64,000 nucleotides of DNA from Chromobacterium rhizoryzae. Its GTDB lineage: Bacteria; Pseudomonadota; Gammaproteobacteria; Burkholderiales; Chromobacteriaceae. Under the pieces are notes generated by a model. That model made no database searches. It was not told the origin of the DNA and saw nothing but the letters and a program-made list of their open reading frames with translations. The stretch covers positions 4,836,001 through 4,900,000 of the forward strand of contig NZ_CP066126.1 of the NCBI RefSeq assembly GCF_020544465.1, given 5' to 3'. Of this stretch, positions 36,093 to 47,940 are shown in pieces. The position numbers and the translations under genes were made by a program. Positions within the stretch are counted from its first letter, which is position 1; each line of letters opens with the position of its first letter.

Positions 36093-36522
36093 ACAAACCA
36101 AGCATCATTGCCATGCCCCCAGCGTCGTCACTCGCTCCTCGACGAAAAAGTACGTATTAACTTACATTTTTACAGCAAGCTGCCACCCCTGTAGACCCCA
36201 TTCCCAACGTCAGTCAACAGCCCTTACCAGCTATACCCCCATCGCAGGCTGCAGACCACACATCATCCAAGACGCCCAAGACGGAGGAGCCCAGATGGCC
36301 ATCTCCCTGCACAACCGAAGGCGTGGGTTTTAAGCTATACGGATACAGCCCATACATGTGCTACTCATAAAATCCGCTTGTGAGTCATACCGAAGACGTG
36401 AATGCCACCGTACCGAGTAGGCAACGCTACGGCAGCAAGAGGAGGTTAGGCGGTGGCGCCCAGGGCGAATTCTAAAAAGAATGGGGGGGTGCTTCTTGTG
36501 CAATTCTGACGGGAAATGTCGC

Positions 36523-36634
36523 GACAAATAAATACGTTGGGAAGCAATGCTGGCGTGGGTTTCCGGGCAACTGAGGCTACGAAAACCCACGCTTCTTCGA
36601 AACTAAAAACCAACGTTTCTATTTACCGCTTACA
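36523..36634. repeat. Transposon right end with TnsB-type sites
   Basis: On the complement, R1 (36610-36629) reads GCGGTAAATAGAAACGTTGG beside the terminal TGTAA, and R2 (36583-36600) reads TCGAAGAAGCGTGGGTTT. A third copy, R3 (36523-36540, GACAAATAAATACGTTGG), lies in opposite orientation. A perfect 10-bp inverted repeat (GCGTGGGTTT at 36553-36562, AAACCCACGC at 36583-36592) overlaps R2. The 430 bp from 36093 to 36522 hold no convincing gene. Confidence 0.8.
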
Positions 36635-36640
36635 CACTAG
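36635..36640. repeat. Direct repeat CACTAG flanking the right transposon end
   Basis: This copy matches 110-115 and lies between the terminal ACA of the element and the 19 bp that separate it from the glmS stop codon. It is the second half of the probable target-site duplication. Confidence 0.75.
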
Positions 36641-36659
36641 TCAATGCCTGGCGCAAACC

Positions 36660-38488
<1,829 letters not shown>

Positions 38489-38489
<1 letters not shown>

Positions 38490-39280
38490 TACTTTCTCCT
38501 TGGACTATCAGCGGGCGAGGACGCGCAGATCAGCGCAATGCCCTTCGCCTGAATTTGGGTTCTGGCCTCCGCCGACAAGGCGTCGTCGGTCACCAGGGTA
38601 TGAATGCGCTCCCACGGCAATTCCAGATTGGGGATGCGCCGGCCTATCTTTTCCGACTCCACCATCACGATGACTTCGCGCGCCACTTCGGCCATTACGC
38701 GCGACAAGCCCACCAGTTCGTTGAAGGTGGTGGTGCCGCGCTCCAGGTCGATGCCGTCCGCGCCGATGAACAGCTGATCAAAATCATAGGAACGCAGCAC
38801 CTGTTCCGCCACCTGGCCCTGGAAGGATTCGGAATGCGGGTCCCAGGTGCCGCCGGTCATCAGCAGCGTGGGTTCGTTCTCCAGCTCGCGCAGCGCGCCG
38901 GCCACGTTCAGGGAGTTGGTCATCACCACCAGGCCGCGCTTATTGCCCAGCAGCGGGATCATCGCGCTGGTGGTGGTGCCGCTGTCTATGATCACGCGGT
39001 TGTGGTCGCGCAGCCGCTCGGCGGCGGCGCGGGCGATGGCGATCTTTCGTTTTGAAACCTGCTCCGCGTCTTCTTCGACCACCATCTCCGACGGCAAGGA
39101 CACCGCGCCGCCGTAGCGGCGCAGCAGCAGGCCGCCGGTTTCCAGCAGGGCCAGGTCTTTGCGTATGGTCACTTCGGAGGTGGAGAAGCGCTTGGTCAGC
39201 TCGTCCACGCTGACCTCGCCGCGTTCCTGCACCAGGGCGGCAATAGCGTGACGGCGTTGCTGAGTGTTTCGCTTGGTCAT
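38489..39280 (-). CDS. DeoR/GlpR-family transcriptional regulator
   Basis: A 263-aa regulator. It has an N-terminal DeoR helix-turn-helix (RRHAIAALVQERGEVSVDELTKRFSTSEVTIRKDLALLETGGLLLRRYGGAV) and a C-terminal sugar-phosphate isomerase-like sensor domain (VIIDSGTTTSAMIP, FIGADGIDLERGTTTFNE). The start at 39280 (MTKRNTQQRR) is chosen because the family begins at this point; the open frame continues upstream to 39394 with atypical sequence. It overlaps glmS (TAATG). The context suggests control of amino-sugar genes in response to a phosphosugar. Confidence 0.9.
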
Positions 39281-39394
39281 TTTATGTTTCGTTTCGAAAG
39301 TTTCGCGATCATAGCAGCGCCGCTTCGGCTTTGACAAGCGCCGGCCGCGGAAGCGTCGCGCCGCGGCAAGGGGTTGTCGCAAGAATGCCGCCAT

Positions 39395-39435
39395 GAAAAA
39401 CGGCGCCCATCCTCCAAATCAGGAGAATGGGCGCC
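39395..39435 (-). terminator. Intrinsic terminator after glmU
   Basis: A 14-bp stem (GGCGCCCATTCTCC on the minus strand, one mismatch) with a 6-nt loop, followed by GTTTTTC. It separates glmU from the deoR-glmS unit, which therefore needs its own promoter nearby. Confidence 0.85.
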
Positions 39436-39454
39436 ACTTAGCCGGGAAATGGAG

Positions 39455-40822
39455 TCAGTCGGTCTTTTTCTGCGGCCGCTTCCAGCCCGGCACCGTGACC
39501 TGGCGCGCGCGCGCCACCGTCAGTTCGCCGGCCGGCGCGGTCCGGCTGATCACCGAGCCGGCGCCTATGGTGCTGTAGGATTCCAGCGTCACCGGCGCCA
39601 CCATCAGGGTGCCGGAGCCGACGAAGACGTTGTCGCCGATCACGGTCTTGAATTTGTTGATGCCGTCGTAATTGCAGGTCACCGAGCCGGCGCCCACATT
39701 CACCTTGCCGCCGATCTCGGCGTCGCCGATATAACTCAGGTGGTTGACCTTGGAGCCTTCGCCGATCACGCTTTTCTTCACTTCGACGAAGTTGCCGATA
39801 TGCACGTGGCCGGCCAGTTGCGCGCCGGGGCGCAGCCGGGCGTAAGGCCCGATCCGGCATCCCTCGCCCACCACCGCGTCTTCCAGATGCGAGAACGGCG
39901 CGATCTTGGTGCCGGCGGCCACTTTGACGTTTTTCAGCACGCAGTGCGCGCCGATTTCCACCTGCTCGCCCAGCTCCACCACGCCTTCGAACACGCAGCC
40001 CACGTCTATGCTCACGTCCATGCCGTGGCTGAGTTCGCCGCGGATGTCGATGCGCGCCGGGTCCGCCAGCGTGACGCCGGCTTCCAGCAAGGCTTGCGCC
40101 TGGTTGCGCTGCAAGATGCGCTCCAGCTCAGCCAGCTGCACCTTGTTGTTGACGCCGGCGGCTTCCCAGCTGGCGTCCACGCTGGCGCTGTCCACGCTCA
40201 CGCCGTCCGCCACCGCCAGGGCCAGCACGTCGGTCAGATAGTATTCGCCCTGGGCGTTGCCGTTATTGAGCGCGGCGAGCCAGCCGGACAGCCGCGCATT
40301 GGGCAAGGCCATCATGCCGGTATTGATTTCACGGATCGCCAGTTGCGCCGGCGTACAGTCCTTGTGCTCGACGATGGCCTGGAGCTTGCCGTCCGCGCCG
40401 CGCACCATGCGGCCGTAGCCGCTGGCGTCGTCCAGCACGTCGGTCAGCACCGCCATGCCGGCGCCGGCGGCGCCGGACAAGCGATGCAGCGTGTCCGCCT
40501 TGGTCAGCGGCACATCGCCGTACAACACCATGGTCTTGCCGTCCTTCGGCAGGTGCGGCAGGGCCATCTTCAGCGCGTGGCCGGTGCCCAGCTGCTCGGC
40601 CTGCTCGGCCCAGATCAGGTCCGCGTCCGGGATGGCCGCCCGCACCTGTTCGCCGCCGTGGCCGTACACCACGATCAGACGCGCAGGCTTCAAGGCGCGC
40701 GCGGTGCGGATCACCCGCGCCAGCATCGGCTCGCCGCCTATGGGGTGCAATACCTTGGGTTTGGAGGAGTACATGCGCTTGCCCTTGCCGGCAGCGAGAA
40801 TGACGATGCTGAGACTGTCCAT
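39455..40822 (-). CDS. glmU: Bifunctional GlcNAc-1-P uridyltransferase / GlcN-1-P acetyltransferase
   Basis: A 455-aa GlmU, the usual length. The N-terminal pyrophosphorylase has LAAGKGKRMYSSKPKVLHPIGG and LYGDVPLTKADT. The C-terminal left-handed beta-helix acetyltransferase has hexapeptide repeats and the active region VKKSVIGEGSKVNHLSYIGDAEIG. It makes UDP-GlcNAc from glucosamine-1-phosphate, two steps after GlmS, so the pathway genes flank one regulator here. It lies between the atp operon terminator and its own terminator. Confidence 0.98.
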   Translation of the reverse strand: MDSLSIVILAAGKGKRMYSSKPKVLHPIGGEPMLARVIRTARALKPARLIVVYGHGGEQVRAAIPDADLIWAEQAEQLGTGHALKMALPHLPKDGKTMVLYGDVPLTKADTLHRLSGAAGAGMAVLTDVLDDASGYGRMVRGADGKLQAIVEHKDCTPAQLAIREINTGMMALPNARLSGWLAALNNGNAQGEYYLTDVLALAVADGVSVDSASVDASWEAAGVNNKVQLAELERILQRNQAQALLEAGVTLADPARIDIRGELSHGMDVSIDVGCVFEGVVELGEQVEIGAHCVLKNVKVAAGTKIAPFSHLEDAVVGEGCRIGPYARLRPGAQLAGHVHIGNFVEVKKSVIGEGSKVNHLSYIGDAEIGGKVNVGAGSVTCNYDGINKFKTVIGDNVFVGSGTLMVAPVTLESYSTIGAGSVISRTAPAGELTVARARQVTVPGWKRPQKKTD

Positions 40823-40844
40823 GGTTTTTTCACGACTCGAAAAC

Positions 40845-40874
40845 GGAAAAAGGCTGCCACTTGCGTGGCAGCCT
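40845..40874 (-). terminator. Intrinsic terminator of the atp operon
   Basis: A perfect 10-bp stem (AGGCTGCCAC/GTGGCAGCCT) with a 4-nt loop, followed on the minus strand by TTTTT, 24 bp after the atpC stop codon. Confidence 0.92.
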
Positions 40875-40897
40875 ACTATACACGATTACATCTCTTA

Positions 40898-41320
40898 TCA
40901 GTGGGCGCGCTTCTTGAGGAAATCCAGCGCCTTCAACTCCGCGATGGCCACTGCCAGAGCAGCGTGCGCCTTCGCGGTGGAGAGGTCGTCGGTGGCGCGC
41001 TTGAGAGAATCCTCCGCAGCGCGTTTTGCCTCATTGGCGCGGGCCTCGTCGAGATCCTCGCCGCGAATCGCCGTATCGGCCAGCACGGTGATCAGGCTGG
41101 GCTGCACTTCCATCATGCCGCCAGACACTGCCACCAGTACTTCTTCGCTGCTGCCCGGCACTTTCAGACGCAGCACGCCGGGCTTGATACGGGTCAGGAG
41201 CGGCACGTGTTGGGGATACACACCGATCTCGCCTTCGGTAGCCGGCGCAACCACGAACTCAGCTTCGCCGGAGAAGATCATTTGCTCGGTGCTGACCACT
41301 TCCACACGCATCTTGGACAT
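40898..41320 (-). CDS. atpC: F1 ATP synthase epsilon subunit
   Basis: A 140-aa epsilon subunit. The beta-sandwich start (MRVEVVSTEQMIFSGEAEFVVAPATEGEIGVYPQHVPLLTRIKPG) is complete and is followed by the C-terminal helical hairpin (DEARANEAKRAAEDSLKRA ... LKALDFLKKRAH). It is part of the central stalk and restrains ATP hydrolysis. Last gene of the operon, 11 bp after atpD. Confidence 0.98.
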   Translation of the reverse strand: MSKMRVEVVSTEQMIFSGEAEFVVAPATEGEIGVYPQHVPLLTRIKPGVLRLKVPGSSEEVLVAVSGGMMEVQPSLITVLADTAIRGEDLDEARANEAKRAAEDSLKRATDDLSTAKAHAALAVAIAELKALDFLKKRAH

Positions 41321-41331
41321 CAGCCCTCTCC

Positions 41332-42729
41332 TTAGTTAAGGGTCTTGGCTTTCTCGGCAGCTTCTTCAATGGAGCCAACCATGTAGAACGCTTGTTCCGG
41401 CAGATGGTCGTACTCGCCAGCGAGAATGGCCTTGAAACCCTTGATGGTTTCGCGCAGCGGCACGTATTTGCCCGGCGAGCCGGTAAATACTTCAGCCACG
41501 TGGAACGGCTGAGACAGGAAGCGCTGGATCTTACGGGCGCGAGCCACGACCAGTTTGTCTTCCTCGGACAGTTCGTCCATACCCAGAATCGCGATGATGT
41601 CGCGCAGTTCCTTGTAACGCTGCAGCGTGGACTGCACGCCACGGGCTACCGTGTAGTGCTCGTCGCCTACCACCAGCGGATCCAGCTGACGCGAGGTGGA
41701 GTCAAGCGGATCCACCGCCGGGTAGATACCCAGCGAAGCGATGTCGCGCGACAGAACCACGGTGGCGTCCAAGTGGGCGAAGGTGGTCGCCGGGGACGGG
41801 TCGGTCAAGTCATCCGCAGGCACGTATACGGCCTGGATGGAGGTGATCGAGCCATCGCGGGTCGAAGTAATGCGCTCTTGCAGACGGCCCATTTCTTCCG
41901 CCAGCGTCGGCTGATAGCCCACGGCGGAAGGCATACGGCCCAGCAGAGCGGATACTTCAGTACCGGCCAGGGTGTAGCGGTAGATGTTGTCCACGAAGAA
42001 CAGCACGTCGCGGCCTTTGCCGCTTTCGTCTTTCTCGTCGCGGAAGTGCTCGGCCATGGTCAGACCGGTCAGGGCCACGCGCAGACGGTTGCCCGGCGGC
42101 TCGTTCATCTGGCCGTACACCATCGCCACTTTGTCCAGTACGTTGGAGTCCTTCATCTCGTGATAGAAGTCGTTACCTTCACGAGTGCGCTCACCAACGC
42201 CGGCAAACACGGACAAACCGGAGTGTGCCTTGGCGATGTTGTTGATCAGTTCCATCATGTTCACGGTCTTGCCCACGCCGGCGCCGCCGAACAGGCCCAC
42301 TTTGCCGCCTTTGGCGAACGGGCACAGCAGGTCGATCACCTTGATGCCGGTTTCCAGCAGGTCGGTGGCGGGGGACAGTTCGTCGAACTTCGGAGCGGGC
42401 TGGTGGATGGCGCGGCGAACATCGGTCGCTACCGCGCCGGCTTCGTCCACCGGGTTGCCCAAGACATCCATGATGCGGCCCAGGGTGGCGCTGCCCACCG
42501 GCACCGAGATCGGTGCGCCGGTGTTGACTACGCTCATGCCACGCTTCAGGCCGTCAGAGCTGCCCATGGCGATGGTGCGCGCTACGCCGTCGCCCAGCTG
42601 CTGCTGGACTTCGAGCGTCAGGTCGGCATCAACCAGCTTCAGGGCATCATAAACCTTTGGCATGGCGTCGCGCGGAAACTCCACGTCGATCACCGCGCCA
42701 ATGATTTGTACGATTTTACCTTGGCTCAT
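41332..42729 (-). CDS. atpD: F1 ATP synthase beta subunit
   Basis: A 465-aa catalytic subunit. The P-loop is GGAGVGKT (about 152-159), followed by GVGERTREGNDFYHEM, the ALTGLTMAEHFRDE segment and the catalytic-interface SALLGRMPSAVGYQPTLAEEMG. Lengths and motifs are normal for bacterial F1-beta. It lies between atpG and atpC. Confidence 0.99.
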   Translation of the reverse strand: MSQGKIVQIIGAVIDVEFPRDAMPKVYDALKLVDADLTLEVQQQLGDGVARTIAMGSSDGLKRGMSVVNTGAPISVPVGSATLGRIMDVLGNPVDEAGAVATDVRRAIHQPAPKFDELSPATDLLETGIKVIDLLCPFAKGGKVGLFGGAGVGKTVNMMELINNIAKAHSGLSVFAGVGERTREGNDFYHEMKDSNVLDKVAMVYGQMNEPPGNRLRVALTGLTMAEHFRDEKDESGKGRDVLFFVDNIYRYTLAGTEVSALLGRMPSAVGYQPTLAEEMGRLQERITSTRDGSITSIQAVYVPADDLTDPSPATTFAHLDATVVLSRDIASLGIYPAVDPLDSTSRQLDPLVVGDEHYTVARGVQSTLQRYKELRDIIAILGMDELSEEDKLVVARARKIQRFLSQPFHVAEVFTGSPGKYVPLRETIKGFKAILAGEYDHLPEQAFYMVGSIEEAAEKAKTLN

Positions 42730-42770
42730 TATCGGTTCCTAAACATTAAACTTTTTCAGTCTGCGACGGC

Positions 42771-43637
42771 TTACACCGCTGCGGCGCCTGCCACGATTTC
42801 AGACAATTCGGTAGTGATCGCCGCCTGACGAGCCTTGTTGTACACAAGTCGCAGTTGCTTGATCGTGTTACCGGCGTTGTCCGTGGCGGATTTCATCGCC
42901 ACCATGCGGGCAGCTTGCTCGGAGGCCATGTTCTCGGCCATCGCCTCGAACACAACCGACTCGATATAGCGTTTGACCAGGAACTCCATCACGGCAAGGG
43001 CGCTCGGCTCGTACAGGTAATCCCACGAGTGCGAGTGCTCCACCACCATGTGTTCCGAGGTCAACGGCAGCAGCTGTTCAGTCGCCGGCTCCTGCTTCAT
43101 CGTGTTGATGAAACGGGAGTAAACGATGTAGAGCGCGTCCAGTTCGCCTTCGGCGTACTGCTTGAACAGCACCGTAAGCGGGCCAATCAGTTTTTCCATC
43201 TTCGGCACATCGCCGAGCTGGGTTGCGCTGGCCACAACGTTGAGGCGCGCGCGCTGGCATGCCGCCAGGCCTTTTTGGCCCAGGCAGCAGACATCCACTT
43301 CGATGCCCTGGTCCTGCAGATCCTTGACTTGGGCGAAGAAGCGCTTGAGCGTGTTCACGTTCAAGCCGCCGCACAGGCCCTTGTCGGAGGTCATCAGGAT
43401 GATGCCGGCGCGTTTGACTACGTCGCGGCTTTGCAACAGCGGGTGCTCAAGATCCGTGTTCGCCTGAGCAAGGTGCGCCATGACTGTGCGCACCTTCTCG
43501 GCGTAAGGACGGGCAGCGCGCATACGCTCTTGCGTTTTGCGCATCTTGGAGGTCGCCACCATTTGCATTGCGCGAGTGATCTTCTGCGTGTTTTGCACGC
43601 TTCGGATCTTGGTGAGAATCTCTTTGCCGACTGCCAT
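42771..43637 (-). CDS. atpG: F1 ATP synthase gamma subunit
   Basis: A 288-aa rotor subunit. The conserved N-terminus (GKEILTKIRSVQNTQKITRAMQMVATSKMRK) and C-terminus (MKSATDNAGNTIKQLRLVYNKARQAAITTELSEIVAGAAA) form the coiled-coil shaft. Central GLCGGLN is present. The length is as expected. Confidence 0.98.
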   Translation of the reverse strand: MAVGKEILTKIRSVQNTQKITRAMQMVATSKMRKTQERMRAARPYAEKVRTVMAHLAQANTDLEHPLLQSRDVVKRAGIILMTSDKGLCGGLNVNTLKRFFAQVKDLQDQGIEVDVCCLGQKGLAACQRARLNVVASATQLGDVPKMEKLIGPLTVLFKQYAEGELDALYIVYSRFINTMKQEPATEQLLPLTSEHMVVEHSHSWDYLYEPSALAVMEFLVKRYIESVVFEAMAENMASEQAARMVAMKSATDNAGNTIKQLRLVYNKARQAAITTELSEIVAGAAAV

Positions 43638-43680
43638 TCCTGAACCTTTCCTAGTAACTGTTTGCGTTAACCGAAAAGAC

Positions 43681-45225
<1,545 letters not shown>

Positions 45226-45233
45226 GATCTCTC

Positions 45234-45770
45234 CTAATTCTTGAGGCTTACTGCCATGGCTTGCAGTTTGCCGCGCACGGAAGCGTCGATGACATCGTCG
45301 CCTACCAACACACGAACCCCGCCGATCAGGTCAGGGTTGTCACGCACATCAATCCGTACGGATTTGCCGTACTTCTTGGAAAGCGTGTCGGTCAGTTCGG
45401 CTTGCTGTGCATCGTTCATTGCAAACGCCGTTTCCACCACGGCATCCACAACGCCTTCCGCTTGCGCCTTGAACACTTCAAACTGTTCGGCGATTTGCGG
45501 CAGCAGCGTCAAACGGTTGTTCTCGATCAGCGCGGCCAGAAAACGTTTTACGTCTTCGTTGCCGCGCGCGCCCAGAACATCCAGCATCAGCGCCTCAAGC
45601 TCTTGTGCGGTATGTTTCGGATTGGTGATGACGGCTTCCAAATCCGGGTTCTTCACCATGGCAGCCAGCCACGACAGCGATTCCGACCATTGCTGGGTGG
45701 CGTGCTGCTCGGTGGCGAGGCTGTATACCGCTTCGGCATAGGGCCTAGCTACGGTAATGAGTTCTGCCAT
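45234..45770 (-). CDS. atpH: F1 ATP synthase delta subunit
   Basis: A 178-aa delta subunit (peripheral stalk to F1 link). ARPYAEAVYSLA at the start and DNPDLIGGVRVLVGDDVIDASVRGKLQAM near the end are the family hallmarks. It lies 8 bp after atpF. Confidence 0.97.
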   Translation of the reverse strand: MAELITVARPYAEAVYSLATEQHATQQWSESLSWLAAMVKNPDLEAVITNPKHTAQELEALMLDVLGARGNEDVKRFLAALIENNRLTLLPQIAEQFEVFKAQAEGVVDAVVETAFAMNDAQQAELTDTLSKKYGKSVRIDVRDNPDLIGGVRVLVGDDVIDASVRGKLQAMAVSLKN

Positions 45771-45777
45771 GAGTTAA

Positions 45778-46248
45778 TTAAAACTCCGCTTTGATGGAGG
45801 CAAGCAGATCAGCGTGCTTGGCCGAGTCGATCTCTTTGCGCAGGATCTTCTCTGCGCCCGCAACCGCCAGGTCGGCCACTTGCGCGCGCAGGGTTTCCTT
45901 GGCGCGCAGGACTTCCTGATCGATCTCAGACTTGGCGTCGGCCACAATGCGCGCGCCTTCAACGCGTGCGGCATCCTTGGCTTCATCCACGATCTGGCTG
46001 GCGCGCTTTTCAGCGGCCATCACGATTTCGGTCGCTTGCTGTTTGGCCTTGCGGAGTTCGTCCGCAACGCGCTTTTCAGCGGCTTCCAGATCTTGCTTGC
46101 CACGCTCGCCGGCGGCCAGGCCGTCTGCGATGCGCTTGGCGCGCTCATCCATCATGTTGGTAAGCGGAGGCCAAACAAACTTCATGGTGAACCATACCAG
46201 GATGGCGAACGTGATCGCCTGGCCCAGTAGTGTTACGTTGAATTCCAC
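45778..46248 (-). CDS. atpF: Fo ATP synthase subunit b
   Basis: A 156-aa subunit with one N-terminal membrane helix (LLGQAITFAILVWFTMKFVWPPL), followed by a long charged coiled coil (RIADGLAAGERGKQDLEAAEKRVADELRKAKQQ) and the C-terminal VAGAEKILRKEID segment that contacts delta. Two copies form the stator. Confidence 0.97.
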   Translation of the reverse strand: MEFNVTLLGQAITFAILVWFTMKFVWPPLTNMMDERAKRIADGLAAGERGKQDLEAAEKRVADELRKAKQQATEIVMAAEKRASQIVDEAKDAARVEGARIVADAKSEIDQEVLRAKETLRAQVADLAVAGAEKILRKEIDSAKHADLLASIKAEF

Positions 46249-46298
46249 GCTTGTTTTCCTCCAGTAGTATTACTGCAACAACCAATTCCGCTTAAAAA

Positions 46299-46586
46299 TT
46301 AAGCGCCGGCTTTCAGAGCGGCCAGGGCGGCGGACAGGAACGGGTTATTGAAGGTGTACAGCATGGCGATACCAACACCGATCATGGAGATGGCGTCAAG
46401 CAGACCGGCCAGAATGAACAGTTTGGTTTGCAGAACCGGGATCATTTCCGGTTGACGGGCGGAGGACTCGAGGAATTTGCCACCCAGGATGGCAAAACCC
46501 AGAGCAGTACCGATGGCGCCCAGGCCAATGATCAGGGCAGCGGCCAGTACGGTCATGGACTGGATCTGAGAAACGAGTGCTTCCAT
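46299..46586 (-). CDS. atpE: Fo ATP synthase subunit c
   Basis: A 95-aa proteolipid with two membrane helices joined by the SSARQPEMIP loop. The carboxylate on helix two sits in the segment FILAGLLDAISMIGVGIAMLY, where the proton-binding residue is Asp, as in other bacteria with H+-coupled enzymes. Na+-type ligand patterns are not seen. Confidence 0.96.
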   Translation of the reverse strand: MEALVSQIQSMTVLAAALIIGLGAIGTALGFAILGGKFLESSARQPEMIPVLQTKLFILAGLLDAISMIGVGIAMLYTFNNPFLSAALAALKAGA

Positions 46587-46663
46587 TGTGTATCTCCTAA
46601 GACTTAATCAAGGATGGTTGGTAAAAAAGCTAAAAAAACAAAGGTAAAACAAAGAAACCGGTA

Positions 46664-47476
46664 TTAGTGCGCTTCCACCGCCAGGCTCAGGTACACGATG
46701 GTCAGCATCATGAACACGAAGGCCTGCAGGGTGATGATCAGGATATGGAAGATCGCCCACGGCGCACCCAGCAGCCATTGCAGGCCCCAGGGCAGCAGCG
46801 CGATCAGGATGAAGATCATTTCGCCGGCGTACATATTGCCGAACAAACGCAGGGACAGCGAAATCGGCTTGGCCAGCAGTTCCACCATCTGCAACAGGAA
46901 GTTGGCCGGAGCCAGCAGGATCTTGCCCACGGTGCCTTCCGCGTGGAAAGGCGCGGTGAACAGTTCTTTGGTGTAACCGCCCACGCCCTTGGCGCTGATG
47001 GAGAAGCCGATGATGCAGAACATCACGGACAAGGACATCGCGAAGGTGGCGTTCACGTCGGCGGACGGCACGACGCGGAAGTAAACATGATGCGGCTCGG
47101 CGCCGAAGAAGGTGTAACCCACCCACTGGGCCAGCGTCGGCAGCAGATCCACCGGCAGCAGGTCCATGAAGTTCATCAGGAAGATCCAGCAGAAAATGGT
47201 CAGCGCCAGCGGAGCGATCACCTTGCTCTGGCCGTGGAATACGTCGCGCACCTGCTTGTCCACCATCTCCACGATGCTTTCCACAAACAGCTGCAGCCGG
47301 CCCGGATTCTCCAGCTTGGCCTTGCGCGCCACGACAGCGAACACGCCGGCGAAGATGAAGGCGAGAACCAGCGAAATGGAGAAGGTATCAAGGTGCAGGC
47401 TCCAGAAGCCGGCGGAAGGATCCGAATTCCAGAAGGTGAGGTGGTGCTTGATGTAGTCAGTTGCGTTGCTTGCCAT
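46664..47476 (-). CDS. atpB: Fo ATP synthase subunit a
   Basis: A 270-aa membrane protein with several hydrophobic helices. The essential Arg lies in PISLSLRLFGNMYAGEMIF. The N-terminus (TDYIKHHLTFW) is typical of proteobacterial AtpB. It forms the proton half-channels against the c ring. It starts 11 bp after atpI. Confidence 0.97.
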   Translation of the reverse strand: MASNATDYIKHHLTFWNSDPSAGFWSLHLDTFSISLVLAFIFAGVFAVVARKAKLENPGRLQLFVESIVEMVDKQVRDVFHGQSKVIAPLALTIFCWIFLMNFMDLLPVDLLPTLAQWVGYTFFGAEPHHVYFRVVPSADVNATFAMSLSVMFCIIGFSISAKGVGGYTKELFTAPFHAEGTVGKILLAPANFLLQMVELLAKPISLSLRLFGNMYAGEMIFILIALLPWGLQWLLGAPWAIFHILIITLQAFVFMMLTIVYLSLAVEAH

Positions 47477-47487
47477 CGCTCATTTTC

Positions 47488-47850
47488 TCAATTTTTGATT
47501 AAAAGCCCGAACCAGTAGCCGGATACGGCGGCAAAAAATCCGCCAAAAAGACCGACTATCGATAAATCCTTGAAAAATACCAAAGTCGCACCAAATATCA
47601 GGATGGTGAGGACGTATTTGACGGCCTCTGCCCTGAAATGCGCTTTCATCAGTTCCGCGGGAGCGACATGGCGCTTGGCGTAGGCGATTCTGGCGTACAC
47701 CAGAGCCGGCACCAAGGCCGACAATCCGCCAAGCAAGACAGAAACCGGAACGGCCAGGTTTCCTCCCCCTGCAACCATTCCGATCAGCAGCGCGACCCCC
47801 ACCAGGGTGCACTGCAGGCGCAGTATACGCTTAACTTCTGGATTAACCAT
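47488..47850 (-). CDS. atpI: ATP synthase subunit I
   Basis: A 120-aa membrane protein with about four hydrophobic helices, first gene of the atp operon; AtpI assists c-ring assembly. The frame is open to an ATG at 47889, but the operon promoter -10 box (47876-47881) lies inside that extension. The start at 47850 (MVNPEVKRIL), about 25 nt after the -10 box, is therefore the supported one. Confidence 0.9.
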   Translation of the reverse strand: MVNPEVKRILRLQCTLVGVALLIGMVAGGGNLAVPVSVLLGGLSALVPALVYARIAYAKRHVAPAELMKAHFRAEAVKYVLTILIFGATLVFFKDLSIVGLFGGFFAAVSGYWFGLLIKN

Positions 47851-47875
47851 GTTTACCCAGCAAAAAAACCGCCGA

Positions 47876-47905
47876 ATTATAGGCTTCACGCTTGATTTGC
47901 GTCAA
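47876..47905 (-). promoter_or_regulatory. Sigma-70 promoter of the atp operon
   Basis: On the minus strand TTGACG (47900-47905) and TATAAT (47876-47881) are 18 bp apart. They lie just upstream of the atpI ATG at 47850. The -10 box is consensus and the -35 box matches five of six positions. Confidence 0.85.
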
Positions 47906-47940
47906 CTTGCCTGTCATTGACATGCTGCGTTGCAACAGTC

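Larger units (their letters stand above)
116..36634. mobile_element. Tn7-like transposon at attTn7 (36.5 kb)
   Basis: The two ends carry the same terminal sequence in inverted orientation (TGTAGGCGGTAAATAG on the left, TGTAAGCGGTAAATAG on the complement of the right) and are flanked by CACTAG on both sides. The right end lies 25 bp downstream of the glmS stop codon, where Tn7 inserts when guided by TnsD. The element encodes TnsA, TnsB, a TnsC homologue and two TniQ/TnsD proteins next to the glmS-proximal end. Cargo fills the remainder: orphan defence-like genes, a T6SS VgrG-effector-immunity set and a TerY-P type operon. The element is visibly less GC-rich than the flanking chromosome, most strongly in the tns genes. 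No cas genes or CRISPR repeats were seen. Confidence 0.93.

Noticed and set aside
26807..36634. Possible CRISPR-associated transposon (CAST)
   Set aside because: TniQ and TnsC are present, but no cas genes and no repeat-spacer array could be found; insertion at attTn7 is explained by TnsD-type targeting.
39374..41335. 653-codon plus-strand frame across glmU and atpC
   Set aside because: Spans two real genes and a terminator on the other strand; composition is that of a shadow.
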